In this document: positions 56,590-64,000 of the stretch, in pieces
How positions within the stretch are numbered: the stretch's first letter is position 1
Layout: each line of letters starts with the position of its first letter
Source of the DNA: Jeotgalicoccus aerolatus
GTDB lineage: Bacteria > Bacillota > Bacilli > Staphylococcales > Salinicoccaceae
Assembly: GCF_014635205.1 (NCBI RefSeq)
Contig: NZ_BMCN01000001.1
Location: forward strand, 744,001-808,000
Direction of reading: 5' to 3'
DNA: 64,000 nucleotides
Translations under genes and position numbers: made by a program
The notes under the pieces: generated by a model
Seen by the model: only the letters and a program-made list of their open reading frames with translations
The model's database searches: none
Told to the model about the DNA's origin: nothing

Positions 56590-57216
56590 CTATAACACTC
56601 CTAACAAGTAAACAATTGTGAAGATGAATACCCAAACAACGTCAATGAAGTGCCAGTATAGTGCTGCTGTGTTAACTTTAGCCGCTGTATATACTGATAA
56701 ACCGCGCGTTGCATTACGGATAATCAATCCTGTAATCCAGATCAGACCAATAATAACGTGGAATCCGTGAGTACCGATAAGAATATAGAACGAACTACCA
56801 AAAGCACTTGATCTGAAAGTATGACCAATGTGAACATATTCGTAGAACTCATATAATTCCAATGCCAGGAACCCAGCACCGAGTAATACGGTAATTGCCA
56901 GCCATAATTGCATCTTAGTGAAATTGTTATTACGCATGTGATAAATAGCATACACACTTGTCAGTGACGATGTAAGTAGCAGCATCGTCATGACAAATGC
57001 AAGTTCAAGGTGGAACAGGTCAGCTGCGAGCAAGTGATCTGAACTCGGCACGCTGTCTTTTAAAGCAAGGTAAGTCGCAAATAATGATGCGAATAATACT
57101 GTCTCTCCGCCTAAGAATGTCCAGAAACCGACGAATTTATTTTTACCTTCGAGTGTTGCTGTCTCCGGGTGCTCAGGCCACTGTTCATTAGGGACATTAT
57201 ATTTCATTTCAGCCAT
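56590..57216 (-). CDS. ctaE: Cytochrome c oxidase subunit III (CtaE)
   Basis: Subunit III of the heme-copper oxidase, five membrane helices in 208 aa. Conserved FWTFLGGETVLFASLFATYL (about 32-51), ALELYEFYEYVHIGHTF and the His-containing GTHGFHVIIGLIW and LYWHFIDVVWVFIF. The start shares a base with the ctaD stop. Confidence 0.95.
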   Translation of the reverse strand: MAEMKYNVPNEQWPEHPETATLEGKNKFVGFWTFLGGETVLFASLFATYLALKDSVPSSDHLLAADLFHLELAFVMTMLLLTSSLTSVYAIYHMRNNNFTKMQLWLAITVLLGAGFLALELYEFYEYVHIGHTFRSSAFGSSFYILIGTHGFHVIIGLIWITGLIIRNATRGLSVYTAAKVNTAALYWHFIDVVWVFIFTIVYLLGVL

Positions 57217-59135
57217 TACTTAGCACCCCTTTTCTGTTCTTCAAGATCTCTTAATACTTCTTCTTTTGGTACATAGTAGCCAAGATCATCTTTAAATGAA
57301 CGTGTAATCATTGAGATAAATGTAATTGCAAGTCCGATTGCAAGTACCCAACCTGCCCAAGGTCTAACTGGAAGGTCTGCTACTGCATCGATCGCCCATT
57401 CTTTACCTGAAGCAAAGTACAGTGAACCGAATGAAGCAACGAATAATCCAAATGACATTACGAACGGAATGATAGAATTGTTCGGCATATGGAAATCATC
57501 AAGTGACTCTGCCGGAAGCATTTCTCCATTTCCTTCTTTTTTCTCAAGCCAGAATGCATCAAGTCCGCGGACTAATGGAATCTGTGCAAAGTTGTAATAT
57601 GGTACAGGCAGTGGTAATGACCACTCAAGTGTACGTCCGTCGCCCCATGGATCACGGCCGACTCTTTCATTTTTAACAACTGTCATAATAATGTTAATTA
57701 CTAACACGATAACAGCCAGAGCCATCATTAATGCTCCGATGGTTGATATCATGTTTGCTGCGTTATAACCTTGTCCATCAAGATATGTGAACACGCGGCG
57801 CGGCATTCCCCATAGTCCGAGGAAGTGCTGGATAAGGAACGTCATGTGGAATCCTAAGAAGAATAACCAGAACGTTACTTTACCTAATTTTTCATTTAAC
57901 ATCGTTGCGAACATTAACGGCCAATAATAAGTCAGTCCGGCTAACAGTGCGAACACAACACCGCCGACAATTACATAGTGGAAGTGAGCAACGATAAAGT
58001 ACGAGTCATGATACTGATAGTCAGCTGGAGCAACCGCCTGCATAATACCTGTTACCCCACCCATAACGAATGAAGGAATAAATGCTAAGGCGTACATCAT
58101 AGGAGTAGTAAATTCTATGCTTCCTCCCCAGATTGTAAAGATCCAGTTAAATATCTTAATACCTGTTGGTACTGCGATTGCCATGGTAGCTAAAGCGAAA
58201 ATAGCGTTAGCTGTCGGTCCAAGACCAACTGTAAACATGTGGTGTGCCCAAACCATGAATCCGAAGAAACCGATCAGCACTGTCGCAAATACCATCGCTG
58301 AGTATCCAAATAATCTCTTACGTGCAAATGTCGCGAATATTTCAGAGAATATACCAAATGCCGGAAGAATTAAAATGTAAACTTCCGGGTGACCGAAGAT
58401 CCAGAATAAGTGTTCCCAGATAATCGTGTTACCCCCTGCTTCTACAATAAAGAAGCTTGAACCAAACATACGGTCAAAGATTAATAAGAACAGACCAACT
58501 GTTAACGGCGGGAATGCGAAGACAATCAGTACACCTGCAACAAGTGTTGTCCATGTCATTAATGGCATTCTCATATATGTCATACCTGGTGCTCTCATTG
58601 TAATAATTGTAGTTACAAAGTTAATACCTGAAATTAATGTACCTGCACCTGATACTTGTAACCCAAGTGCATAAAAATCAATACCGTGTCCCGGTGATTG
58701 AATTGACAGTGATGCATAGCTTGTCCAGCCTGCATCCGGTGCTCCGCCCATGAACCATGAAAGGTTAAGGAAGATACCACCGAAGATAAACAGCCAGACA
58801 CCTAAAGCATTTAGGAATGGAAATGCTACGTCACGCGCACCGATTTGGAGCGGAACTGTAGCGTTCATAAACGCAAATAGTAATGGCATAGCCGCTAAGA
58901 ATATCATCGTTGTTCCGTGCATCGTAATTACTTCGTTAAACAGTCCTGCTGATAAGAAGTCATTATTCGGCACTGCAAGCTGAAGACGAATCAGCATTGC
59001 TTCAATACCGCCGACAACGAAGAAGAAGCCTCCGGCAATTAAATAAAGAATAGCAATTTTCTTATGGTCAACTGTTGTTAAATATTCCCAAATCGTTGCA
59101 CCAAAACCGCGTTTTTTCGCTGTTGCTTCTGACAT
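57216..59135 (-). CDS. ctaD: Cytochrome c oxidase subunit I (CtaD)
   Basis: Catalytic subunit with low-spin heme a and the heme a3-CuB centre. 639 aa. Membrane region of 12 or more helices. Heme/CuB ligands in TMHGTTMIF, EHLFWIFGHPEVYILILP (His-Tyr pair), MVWAHHMFTVG and DSYFIVAHFHYVIVGG. The C-terminal extension is typical of caa3 oxidases. Reduces O2 to water and pumps protons. Confidence 0.97.
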   Translation of the reverse strand: MSEATAKKRGFGATIWEYLTTVDHKKIAILYLIAGGFFFVVGGIEAMLIRLQLAVPNNDFLSAGLFNEVITMHGTTMIFLAAMPLLFAFMNATVPLQIGARDVAFPFLNALGVWLFIFGGIFLNLSWFMGGAPDAGWTSYASLSIQSPGHGIDFYALGLQVSGAGTLISGINFVTTIITMRAPGMTYMRMPLMTWTTLVAGVLIVFAFPPLTVGLFLLIFDRMFGSSFFIVEAGGNTIIWEHLFWIFGHPEVYILILPAFGIFSEIFATFARKRLFGYSAMVFATVLIGFFGFMVWAHHMFTVGLGPTANAIFALATMAIAVPTGIKIFNWIFTIWGGSIEFTTPMMYALAFIPSFVMGGVTGIMQAVAPADYQYHDSYFIVAHFHYVIVGGVVFALLAGLTYYWPLMFATMLNEKLGKVTFWLFFLGFHMTFLIQHFLGLWGMPRRVFTYLDGQGYNAANMISTIGALMMALAVIVLVINIIMTVVKNERVGRDPWGDGRTLEWSLPLPVPYYNFAQIPLVRGLDAFWLEKKEGNGEMLPAESLDDFHMPNNSIIPFVMSFGLFVASFGSLYFASGKEWAIDAVADLPVRPWAGWVLAIGLAITFISMITRSFKDDLGYYVPKEEVLRDLEEQKRGAK

Positions 59136-59137
59136 TG

Positions 59138-60271
59138 CTAGTTACCCCCCTCTTCTGACTCTTCTTCTGCAGCAGGTTCTTCTAATGACGAAACGTCTCC
59201 AGAACCTTCTTCAACTTTAAGTTCCATTAAGTATGAAGCAACTGCATGTATTTCATCGTCAGTTAATTCGTATGCTCCAGTCATTCTGTTATCAGGTTTA
59301 AATGCTTCTGGATCTTTGATCCATGCTTCAAGATTTTCCTGATTATGTTCCATGAAACCTGCGATTAAATCACGGTCACCAAAGTTAGTTAAGTTAGGAC
59401 CCATTGATCCTGGGCTTGTCGGTGTTGCTGCGTGACAACCCATACATGAGTTATTGAAAATTTCCTGTCCGCGCTGAGCATCTTCAGATGAAGCTTGTAC
59501 AGGTTCTTCAATTGTTTTCATATCTGCAAGCCATTGGTTGTATTCTTCTTCAGGCAATGCCTTAACTTTGAAGTCCATCAATGCGTGAGACGGTCCGCAA
59601 AGCTCAGCACATTTACCGTAGAACAAACGATCCGCTTCCTGTGCTGACTCGTCATCAAATACTAAGTAGAAGCTGTTAATTCCGTCGATGTTAGTATCCA
59701 TCTTACCACCGGCTGCCGGCACCCAGAATGAGTGTTTTACATCTGTACCCTGCAGGTTGAAGTATACTTTTTGATCTGTTGGGACGACGAGTTCCTGTGA
59801 TGTGACAACTTCTTCGTTAGGATATTCAAATTCCCACCAGTACTGATTTGCTTGAACGTTAATGACTGTTTCTTCAGCATTAACATTACCTTCAGCATCA
59901 GTCATTGCATCAGTGTCTGCCTGTTTAAATACGAAGTAGACAGTTGGAATCGCTAAAACGATAAGCAGAAGAATTGGAATTGATGTCCAGATGATTTCAA
60001 GTGTATGGTTACCTGAAACATCTTTAGGTTCAAAGTCTTCACCTTTTTTACTTCTGCGGCTCTTCAATACTGCAATTGTAAAGAGAACTGTAACAACTGC
60101 GATAACAAGAATCATTATAACAATCGATAATATCATCAAGTTAAACTGTTCTTGTCCAACTTCCCCGGCAGGTCTTAAAGTACTTAATTCATTCTTACCA
60201 CAGCCAGCCAGGAAAAGAGTAAGTGCAGAAACTAATAGTAGTGCCTTACCTTTTAAAAAACTTAAATTCAT
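59138..60271 (-). CDS. ctaC: Cytochrome c oxidase subunit II with fused cytochrome c (caa3 type)
   Basis: Subunit II of the caa3 oxidase, a 377-aa lipoprotein. Signal peptide with lipobox LAGC (lipid Cys24), membrane helices (about 45-68 and 95-115), CuA domain with His180, Cys221, Cys225 and His229 (KCAELCGPSHALMDF), then a fused cytochrome c domain with heme site CMGCH (Cys276, Cys279, His280). An acidic C-terminal tail follows. The fusion means no separate cytochrome c is needed. Processing requires LspA. Confidence 0.97.
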   Translation of the reverse strand: MNLSFLKGKALLLVSALTLFLAGCGKNELSTLRPAGEVGQEQFNLMILSIVIMILVIAVVTVLFTIAVLKSRRSKKGEDFEPKDVSGNHTLEIIWTSIPILLLIVLAIPTVYFVFKQADTDAMTDAEGNVNAEETVINVQANQYWWEFEYPNEEVVTSQELVVPTDQKVYFNLQGTDVKHSFWVPAAGGKMDTNIDGINSFYLVFDDESAQEADRLFYGKCAELCGPSHALMDFKVKALPEEEYNQWLADMKTIEEPVQASSEDAQRGQEIFNNSCMGCHAATPTSPGSMGPNLTNFGDRDLIAGFMEHNQENLEAWIKDPEAFKPDNRMTGAYELTDDEIHAVASYLMELKVEEGSGDVSSLEEPAAEEESEEGGN

Positions 60272-60301
60272 TGTTAGACCCCTCTTTCATTCATTTACTT
60301 T

Positions 60302-61222
60302 TTAAATATTCACAAGTAAGCCGGCTACGATGATCATGACAAAAAATATCACAACATAGTTGAGTGAAAAGACAAATATTCGCCCGGCATAGCGATTATA
60401 GTCTGTAATCCGTTTGAACTGGTTAATACTTAAATAAAACCATATAACATTAAGTACCGTTGTCAGTGCAACAAACCATATGCCAAGTTCAAACATCATA
60501 AGTGGTGTGAACAAAAGAAGTGACACCCAAAAAATAATGGAGTTTCTAGTGCGAACATTACCTTTTACGGAAGGCAGCATGGGTATGCCTGCCTCTTTAT
60601 ATTCATCACTGCGTTTAATGGCAAGTGCATAGAAATGAGGCATTTGCCATATAAACATTACGATAAACATCGACCACGCTAATATATGTAGATCAGGCTC
60701 GAAAACAGCCCAGCCTATTAGCGGAGGCATCGCTCCAGGAATTGCTCCTATAATTGTGTTTGAGACAAGATGTCTTTTGGCGAATATCGAATATACAACT
60801 GCATAGCCAAACGCTGCGATTAACCCAAGAACTCCGACAGCGGTGTTGATTATGAACAGCATGATCAATCCGGTTCCAAGCATAGAGAATCCAATGGTTA
60901 AAATCTCTTTGCCTGAAAACGTACCATCAATACTCGGCCTCGCCTGTTTCGACTTCATCAGCCGGTCAATATCTCTGTCATAGAAATTATTAAGGGCACA
61001 AACGCCTCCGATGACAAGTGTCGTACCGAGAAGCATCAGCAGCATCACTGGAATAGCTTCAAAAAATGAAATGTTATAATACATAACAGCAAAAAATCCA
61101 GCTGCAAACGCAGGTATTAAATTCGCTTTAATTATGCCGTCCTTGATGAGTGTTTTAATTGCCTTCAGTTTTTTACTGCGTGCTGTTTGATGTACCTCCT
61201 GCTGGTAAACATCACTGTGCAT
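60302..61222 (-). CDS. ctaB: Protoheme IX farnesyltransferase (heme O synthase)
   Basis: Converts heme B to heme O with farnesyl diphosphate in the membrane. 306 aa, about nine helices. The allylic-binding motif NNFYDRDIDRLMKSKQARP (about 78-96) and the second loop KRSDEYKEAGIPMLPSVKG. It heads the ctaB-C-D-E-F unit, with a 30-bp gap to ctaC. Divergent from ctaA, which makes heme A from its product. Confidence 0.96.
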   Translation of the reverse strand: MHSDVYQQEVHQTARSKKLKAIKTLIKDGIIKANLIPAFAAGFFAVMYYNISFFEAIPVMLLMLLGTTLVIGGVCALNNFYDRDIDRLMKSKQARPSIDGTFSGKEILTIGFSMLGTGLIMLFIINTAVGVLGLIAAFGYAVVYSIFAKRHLVSNTIIGAIPGAMPPLIGWAVFEPDLHILAWSMFIVMFIWQMPHFYALAIKRSDEYKEAGIPMLPSVKGNVRTRNSIIFWVSLLLFTPLMMFELGIWFVALTTVLNVIWFYLSINQFKRITDYNRYAGRIFVFSLNYVVIFFVMIIVAGLLVNI

Positions 61223-61329
61223 CTATACGCCCCCTTTCATAAACAAACACATTTATCTTTAATAATAGATTATCCCGGTCACATTTTCTATACATATTTG
61301 AAATAAAATTGTTACTTTTTGCATTGTTC

Positions 61330-61390
61330 ATGAATTATTCATCAATATGTCTGATTATATGCGGGAATCTGCTTTATACTCTAAGAGTAT
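61330..61390. promoter_or_regulatory. Two palindromes in the ctaB-ctaA divergent gap
   Basis: The 317-bp gap 61223-61539 holds ATGAAT-T-ATTCAT (61330-61342) and ATACTCT-A-AGAGTAT (61376-61390), both perfect inverted repeats. They may be operator sites for redox control of the oxidase genes. No specific regulator can be proved from sequence. Confidence 0.45.
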
Positions 61391-61463
61391 GGTATCAATC
61401 TCTACACTCATTAATTTTACCATAGTTTTATAAATTGTTAAGAGCTATTCAAAACTTTGCACA

Positions 61464-61492
61464 TTGCAAAGAATGATATTCTAATATATATT
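61464..61492 (+). promoter_or_regulatory. Candidate ctaA promoter
   Basis: TTGCAA (61464-61469), 17-nt spacer, TATATT (61487-61492), 48 bp before the start codon. Confidence 0.5.
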
Positions 61493-61539
61493 TATTAATT
61501 GAATAGCGAACAGAATCGCGATTTTTTGAGGTGTTGCAT

Positions 61540-62436
61540 TTGTATAGAAATTTAAAAATTGTAGCAGTCATTACGACGCTGATCATGATCTTTGTCCAGA
61601 TTGGCGGTGCACTTGTTACAAAAACCGGTTCGGAAGACGGCTGCGGAGAAACATGGCCGCTCTGTCACGGTCAGCTCATACCGAGAGACTGGCCGCTCGA
61701 CACAATTATCGAAATGGCACACCGAGGAGTTTCAGGCTTGGCTATTATCTTCCTATTAATATTAGGATATATGGCTTGGAAACAAATTGGACATGTCCGC
61801 GAAGCCAAGTTCCTTATCTATGTATCACTCAGCTTTATACTGATTCAATCATTAATCGGTGCAGCTGCTGTTATTGGTATATGGGAAGGCGACTTTATAC
61901 TCGCTGCACATTTTGGCATATCACTCATTTGTTTTGCCGCTGTCTTCCTGTTGACACTTCTTATATTTGAGGTCTCTCACGGACAGCACGAACGCAAAAT
62001 AATTGTCAGTCCATTTTTAAGATATAACACAATATTGATTACCATCTATATATATTTTGTTATTTACAGCGGAGCCTTAGTCAGACATACCGATTCTTCA
62101 CTGGCATGTACTGAATGGCCGCACTGTATGCCGGGATCAGTACTGCCGGCAAACTTTTACCAGGCAGTACAGATGGGACACAGATTTCTCGTTGGTATTT
62201 TAGCCATCTGGATGCTGCTGATTCTTATTCATGTGCTTAGAAAATACAGCCGGTCACCGATTATTAAAAAAGGATGGATTATTGCATTTACGCTCTTGAT
62301 GATGCAGGTGCTGACAGGAATGCTTTCTGTATTCACTCAGGTCAATATTTTTATCGCCCTGTTTCACGCCTTATTCATCACCCTCCTTTTCGGACTCCTG
62401 TGCTATTTCATTATGCTCCTGTCGAGAAATAAATAG
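61540..62436 (+). CDS. ctaA: Heme A synthase
   Basis: Oxidises heme O to heme A in the membrane. 298 aa, eight helices. From TTG 61540 behind GAGGTG the residue numbers agree with Bacillus CtaA: Cys35 and Cys42 (DGCGETWPLCHGQ). A second Cys pair is in LACTEWPHCMPGS. Heme-ligand His in MAHRGVSGLA, AAHFGIS, MGHRFLVG and LFHALF. The staphylococcal homologue lacks the second Cys pair, as I recall. A terminator follows. Confidence 0.95.
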   Translation: MYRNLKIVAVITTLIMIFVQIGGALVTKTGSEDGCGETWPLCHGQLIPRDWPLDTIIEMAHRGVSGLAIIFLLILGYMAWKQIGHVREAKFLIYVSLSFILIQSLIGAAAVIGIWEGDFILAAHFGISLICFAAVFLLTLLIFEVSHGQHERKIIVSPFLRYNTILITIYIYFVIYSGALVRHTDSSLACTEWPHCMPGSVLPANFYQAVQMGHRFLVGILAIWMLLILIHVLRKYSRSPIIKKGWIIAFTLLMMQVLTGMLSVFTQVNIFIALFHALFITLLFGLLCYFIMLLSRNK

Positions 62437-62449
62437 TACGAGTTAATCA

Positions 62450-62485
62450 AACCTTTAATTCCTTTATGTGAATTAAAGGTTTTTC
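62450..62485 (+). terminator. Intrinsic terminator after ctaA
   Basis: 11-bp stem AACCTTTAATT/AATTAAAGGTT, then T-rich sequence. Confidence 0.8.
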
Positions 62486-62560
62486 TGTTTTTACATAATC
62501 TTTATACAATCGGGTATATGTAATTCAATAAAATAAAATATGCAAAGGATAGTGATTGTA

Positions 62561-63571
62561 TTGAAAGATATTTTCGTCTTATTAAAAAAAGGCAGCATGG
62601 CTTCTTTAACTGCTGCCATCGTTAACTTTATTTTGGCAGGCTTGAAAGGCGCCGCATTTTTATTAACAGCAAACGTCGCAATGTTTGCAGAAATGATGCA
62701 CTCTTTAGGGGATGCTATTAACCAAGTCTTTGTTTTTATCGGCTCAAGCCTGTCAAAAAAAGCACCGACTGAGCGTTTCCCTTTCGGCTTTGGACGGCTG
62801 GTCAATCTCGTCTGTCTGTTCGCCATCGTTATTGTCGGTATACTGTCTTACGAAACGCTGATGGAGGGAATTCATCATATTATCGAGCCGCTGCCCGTCA
62901 ATCCAGATACAACGATGCTGCTGATTAATATTGGTGTGCTTGCTGTCGCTGCAGTACTTGAATCCTTTGTTCTCTATAAGGCCGGAAAAGAATTGCTCCA
63001 GCAGGCAGAACAGCCTCATGACGGGATTAAGCCTCTGACACTGAGCTTTAAACATATGAACAGAGCAAAACCGGCAACAAAACTTGTATTTTTAGAAGAT
63101 ACCGTTGCAACTCTGGGTGCCGTGCTTGCGATTATTGCTATACTGATTGGCCGTTTTACTGGATTTGCCCAATCTGAAGGTATTGCTTCAGTACTAATTG
63201 GATTAATGATGTTCTATATCGTTTATAAAGTATTTATGGAAAATGCAGCCGGCGTACTTGGTGAAAGCGATCCGCATATGGAACAGCGGATTTCCCAAAT
63301 TGTTTTAAGACATGATGATATTAAAGACATTCAAAAATTATTTGTGCTTAAAGAAGGCGATGCATTGCACGTAGAAGTTGTCGCCGAGGTTTCACCTGAC
63401 TTAACGGTTGATTACACTAATGAATTACGCGATAAAATAGAAGCACTGATTTTAAAACAGAGTCATGTTGCCGACGTCAATATGGAGTTCGAAGTCGATG
63501 ACGGCAATCGTTCATGGCCTAAAACCCAAGATCAGCTAGACACAAAATCTAGACAAAAAGAACGTTTTTAG
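62561..63571 (+). CDS. Cation diffusion facilitator family transporter
   Basis: CDF family divalent-cation/proton antiporter, probably exporting Zn2+ or a similar metal. 337 aa: six membrane helices with the site MMHSLGDAINQ (His-x3-Asp) in helix 2 and FLEDTVATLGA in helix 5, then a cytoplasmic C-terminal domain. Start uncertain: TTG 62561 (LKDIFVLLKK) has AAAGGA upstream; an ATG at 62540 lies in frame without a ribosome site. Pyruvate carboxylase normally occupies this position in staphylococci. Metal specificity unknown. Confidence 0.88.
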   Translation: MKDIFVLLKKGSMASLTAAIVNFILAGLKGAAFLLTANVAMFAEMMHSLGDAINQVFVFIGSSLSKKAPTERFPFGFGRLVNLVCLFAIVIVGILSYETLMEGIHHIIEPLPVNPDTTMLLINIGVLAVAAVLESFVLYKAGKELLQQAEQPHDGIKPLTLSFKHMNRAKPATKLVFLEDTVATLGAVLAIIAILIGRFTGFAQSEGIASVLIGLMMFYIVYKVFMENAAGVLGESDPHMEQRISQIVLRHDDIKDIQKLFVLKEGDALHVEVVAEVSPDLTVDYTNELRDKIEALILKQSHVADVNMEFEVDDGNRSWPKTQDQLDTKSRQKERF

Positions 63572-63575
63572 ATAG

Positions 63576-63610
63576 AAAAAAGGATTGCCAAGTATTCGGC
63601 AATCCTTTTT
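63576..63610. terminator. Bidirectional terminator between the efflux gene and ftsW
   Basis: 13-bp stem AAAAAGGATTGCC/GGCAATCCTTTTT around an 8-nt loop. Its right arm reaches the ftsW stop. Confidence 0.9.
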
Positions 63611-64000
63611 AAATCCCTCTATTTTTCAACTCTATTTCTTTTTGTTTCACGTGTTTTGCTGCGATAACAAGCAAGCCTATCGCAATAGACACACTAAGGA
63701 ATGAAGATCCCCCGTAGCTTAATAACGGCAATGGCACACCCGTTAACGGAATAATTTTTGAAATCCCGCCAATATTTATAAACACCTGCATCGTAATGTA
63801 CATCGCTACCCCGATACAAATAATTCTATAAAATGTATCCGTTGAACGGTGAGCATACGTTAACGCTTTAATGATAATAATCAGATACAGCGCTATGATG
63901 ACAAGTACACCGATCAGACCAAGCTCTTCTGCAATAACAGCCATAATAAAGTCTGTATGCGGTTCCGGCAAATAACCAAGTTTGATGACTCCGTTCCCGA
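63609..64000 (-). CDS. ftsW: FtsW/RodA-family (SEDS) protein, probably FtsW; 5' part outside window
   Basis: C-terminal 130 codons of a SEDS glycosyltransferase that polymerises lipid II. The visible part holds the family signature LPEPHTDFIMAVIAEELG (about 14 residues in) and GGISKIIPLTGVPLPLLSYGG (in parts), plus three membrane helices. Position beside ctaA and the cta genes indicates FtsW rather than RodA. The start lies beyond base 64000. Confidence 0.9.
   Translation of the reverse strand, partial: GNGVIKLGYLPEPHTDFIMAVIAEELGLIGVLVIIALYLIIIIKALTYAHRSTDTFYRIICIGVAMYITMQVFINIGGISKIIPLTGVPLPLLSYGGSSFLSVSIAIGLLVIAAKHVKQKEIELKNRGI

Noticed and set aside
61223-61539. Hidden gene or small RNA in the ctaA-ctaB gap
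   Set aside because: No open frame with a ribosome site; only promoters and palindromes are seen.

Overview
The window is a stretch of core chromosome from a low-GC Gram-positive coccus of the family Staphylococcaceae, most likely the genus Jeotgalicoccus. Three observations support this. The gene order is that of the staphylococcal/Bacillus backbone, read here in reverse (ftsW, cta genes, ylbF/ylbG/rsmD/coaD, rpmF, mraZ-to-divIVA, ileS, lspA, pyr operon, gmk-rpoZ-coaBC-priA-fmt-rsmB-stp-stk-rsgA-rpe-thiN, rpmB, yloU-fakA-sdaAB). FtsZ begins with the staphylococcal N-terminus. At 7814-9082 lies a close relative of OleT, the fatty-acid decarboxylating P450 of Jeotgalicoccus sp. ATCC 8456. No rRNA, tRNA, CRISPR array, prophage or insertion sequence was seen.

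Layout. 1-5838: serine dehydratase beta (cut by the edge), fatty acid kinase FakA, an Asp23-like protein, an SPFH/prohibitin-type membrane protein with a small partner, ribosomal protein L28, a DUF554 protein and thiamine pyrophosphokinase. 5839-18578: rpe, rsgA, the OleT-type P450 and a rhodanese inserted at the stk1 end of the PASTA kinase/phosphatase block, then rsmB, fmt, priA, coaBC, rpoZ and gmk. 18710-20410: rqcH on the plus strand, followed by ten 41-bp direct repeats. 20911-27918: a pyrimidine operon (pyrR-P-B-C-K-D-F-E) behind a PyrR attenuator, without carA/carB. 28153-32276: rluD, lspA and ileS, the last behind an isoleucine T-box. 32528-46478: the division and cell-wall cluster from divIVA to mraZ. 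46618-54613: bshC, a GNAT protein, rpmF-yceD, tmcAL, coaD-rsmD, small conserved proteins, a membrane-anchored glycerophosphodiesterase and ylbF. 54670-62436: genes for a caa3-type cytochrome c oxidase, its assembly factors and heme A synthesis. 62561-64000: a cation efflux protein and the C-terminal end of FtsW.

How the parts fit. The minus-strand majority forms long, tightly packed operons with frequent 1-4 bp overlaps. They cover translation, cell division, nucleotide and coenzyme synthesis and respiration. Regulation visible in the sequence includes a PyrR attenuator, an Ile T-box, many intrinsic terminators and several good sigma-A type promoters. The accessory signals are few: the oleT/rhodanese insertion, the 41-bp repeat array, a pair of near-identical hairpins bracketing the pgeF-yggS-sepF-ylmG segment, and an operator-like palindrome between rsgA and the rhodanese gene. 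I found no multi-gene system that looks wholly undescribed; the best leads are the oleT locus and the repeat array.
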